A stretch of 42,457 nt of DNA from Ettlia oleoabundans (taxonomy: Eukaryota > Chlorophyta > Chlorophyceae > Chlamydomonadales), in the NCBI GenBank assembly GCA_019693395.1, contig JAAMXP010000871.1:1-42457 (forward strand). Reading direction: 5' to 3'. A model generated the notes under the pieces. That model saw only the letters and a program-made list of their open reading frames with translations, ran no database searches and was not told where the DNA came from. Below, piece after piece: positions 40,770 to 42,457 of this stretch (its first letter is position 1; each line of letters begins with the position of its first letter). Made by a program: the position numbers and the translations under genes.

Positions 40770-42457
40770 ATGGCCAATTCGCCGTCCGGCGGCGGCACAA
40801 CCCAACGACGCAAGCCAAGCAAGGACGCAGCCGGTATGGACTCCAGCCCACTGGTGCACGAGCTTACACGGCTGCGGAATGAGTTGCACGTCAAAGCAAA
40901 CGAAATACAGGTGCTGTTGATGAGCTAAGGTGGCTGACAGTGGAGACGCTCTTGGCTGCCCTTTGCCTCGCTGCATGCATGCAAGACTGGCGACGAGGCT
41001 TGCGTGCTGCACTCCAGCTGCACAATTTCCGCTATTTACTGCCTTACCATCTTGCTGGCGCACCGCCACGGATCCCTGCAGGAAAAGGCTGTGGAAATAA
41101 CCACACTGCAGCGCCAGCTTAAGGTGGCGGAGCAGGGAGCCCAGCGGGCAGAGCAGCAGCTTGAAGCCACCCGTGACCGCCTGCTGAGCACCCAAAAGGA
41201 AGCAGAGTCGGCCAGGCGGCTTCTGACCGCCACGCAGGTGGGCTGACGGCACAAAGGGGCCAGGCCCCGGCCTTGACCAGCTTGCCTGCTCGCCCATTGC
41301 GCCGTTTGTGCTGTGGCATGCATGCGGTTGTGTTTTTCACATTAATTCCTAGTGAGACACGCTCCTATTGATTATTTGTCTTCCAGCATTGTTCCCTTTG
41401 CTTCATAGAGTGCATCTCTTACCGGGTTGGTGGGTGCTGCATCTCGGCGCGGTTGGGTGCTGCAATTTGGTGTTGATGGGTGCTGCAAGTGGGTGCAGGC
41501 GGAGCGGGATGAGCTTAGGAGGGAGGCGGAGGCTACCGCCCGTGGTGCCATGAAGGCCCTGGACAAGGAGTCCCAGGTCATGCAGGACAAGGTGATGGCG
41601 GCGCAGGGTGCAGTGGTGCGCGCCAAGGACCTAGAGAGCGAGGTGGTGGCGCTCCGCAGGCAGCTGGCGGCGGCGCAGGAGGACGCGGCTATGCTCCAGG
41701 TGCGGGCATGCATCCGTCGGGTGATGAGCAGCGGACCGCAGTAGAAGAGTAATGGTTGTTGCGGGGTGATTCTAGGTTACATGTCAGGCAGGCAGGCCAG
41801 AGTTGCAGCTACTATTGGCTCATCACCAACCCCTGCCCAGTCCATCAAGGCCTGGATGGCTTGTTGTGAGCCTCGCCCTTTCCTTTTTCATGCCGGCGCT
41901 GCATCACCCCTCACTTGCCTTTCTGCCTGCCGGAATCACTTGCCTATCCGGCCTGCCTGCTGCAGCGCCAGCAGCGTGCGGCCCAGGAGGAACTGGTGGA
42001 AACCCAGCAGCTGATGCAGAAGCAGGGGCGGGAGCTGGCCACCACCTCAGAGTACCTGGCAGGGGTCATGTCTGACTTGGCGGTGAGTTGTCATTTTTGC
42101 GGAGCTGTCCAGATTCAAGCTGCCACATTGCTGGGCTGTCACTTTTAGCTGTTGCTTTGTTGGCTGTCATTTACAGCGAGCTGTGATTTGCGCTGAGTTG
42201 CCAGTAGCGCTGAGCTGTCCATGTGGTGAGCTGACAAGCGCTCCTCACCTTCCTGGCACATCTTTTGGGAACCGGCCCTTTGCTTCGGCCTCTACTTGCA
42301 CTTGTTCTAGCTGGATTTGCTCAGCCGGCAACTGCTTGCTTGGTGTGGGAATCTCCGCACACCTTGCCAGGCTTACTGCCAACCCCATGTTTACCTATCC
42401 GCAAGTTGATCAATAAACCCTCTGTTGGTCTGCTCGTGATGGCGCCCATCTCACCCC
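40770..42457 (+). CDS. Coiled-coil protein, 5' part
   Basis: Four exons lie in the window: 40770-40910, 41082-41237, 41499-41699, 41966-42082, all phase 0; 205 residues so far, and the open donor at 42083 shows that the gene continues past the edge. After a short basic, Ser/Gly-rich head (MANSPSGGGTTQRRKPSKDA) nearly everything is heptad-like coiled coil: LVHELTRLRNELHVKANEIQ, ITTLQRQLKVAEQGAQRAEQ, ELRREAEATARGAMKALDKE, VVALRRQLAAAQEDAAMLQ, LVETQQLMQKQGRELATTSE. Such proteins in algae are often cytoskeletal, basal-body or Golgi tethers, but nothing here decides between them and I do not recognise the family. A TGA lies in frame 12 bases before the ATG, which supports this start. The last 375 bases of the window appear to be intron. 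Confidence 0.75.

Noticed and set aside
40326..41297. 323-residue open frame on the minus strand
   Set aside because: It runs antisense through the promoter and first two exons of the coiled-coil gene; composition follows the opposite strand and no family features appear.
1..42457. CRISPR arrays, bacterial operons, prophage or insertion sequences
   Set aside because: None seen; spliceosomal introns throughout show eukaryotic nuclear DNA.

Overview
The window looks like nuclear DNA of a green alga (Chlorophyta, probably Chlorophyceae). The evidence is GC-rich, intron-dense genes with short GT-AG introns ending in TGCAG, the TGTAA polyadenylation word used by green algae, CAG and CAGG microsatellites, Ala/Gln-rich tracts, and plant-lineage plastid genes (an isoamylase of the ISA2 class, an FNR-like oxidoreductase, an RWP-RK factor). 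I rebuilt the gene models by hand, choosing exon borders by splice dinucleotides, reading phase and recalled family sequence. No alignment or RNA data were used.

Layout: (1) 2-2074 (+), 3' part of proteasome lid subunit RPN3. (2) 2833-6789 (-), protein with an N-terminal lipocalin/FABP-like domain and a long disordered tail. (3) 7476-9498 (+), YccV/HspQ-like hemimethylated-DNA-binding-domain protein. (4) 10794-12682 (-), plastid FNR-like protein, divergent from (5) 13082-14188 (+), prefoldin subunit 3. (6) 14850-17486 (+), RWP-RK factor. (7) 18504-20330 (-), an unsettled Gln/Glu-rich locus with four repeated PPPKR modules. (8) 20506-22478 (-), RBR-type E3 ubiquitin ligase. (9) 23044-29785 (+), ISA2-like isoamylase with no catalytic residues left. 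(10) 30367-36257 (+), secreted class-3 lipase with two tandem lipase units, the first apparently dead. (11) 36715-40289 (-), TraB-family protein. (12) 40770 to beyond the window (+), coiled-coil protein.

This is an ordinary eukaryotic gene neighbourhood, not an operon. The genes share no pathway, though several are plastid or proteostasis related (RPN3, RBR ligase, prefoldin, YccV domain). Four close head-to-head pairs suggest shared promoter regions. The lipase and TraB genes converge with their poly(A) words only about 35 bases apart. The items most worth a second look are the dead-plus-live lipase duplication, the frame-switching Q-rich PPPKR array with a nearby zinc-finger-like relic, the RWP-RK protein with an altered signature, and the ISA2 pseudo-enzyme.
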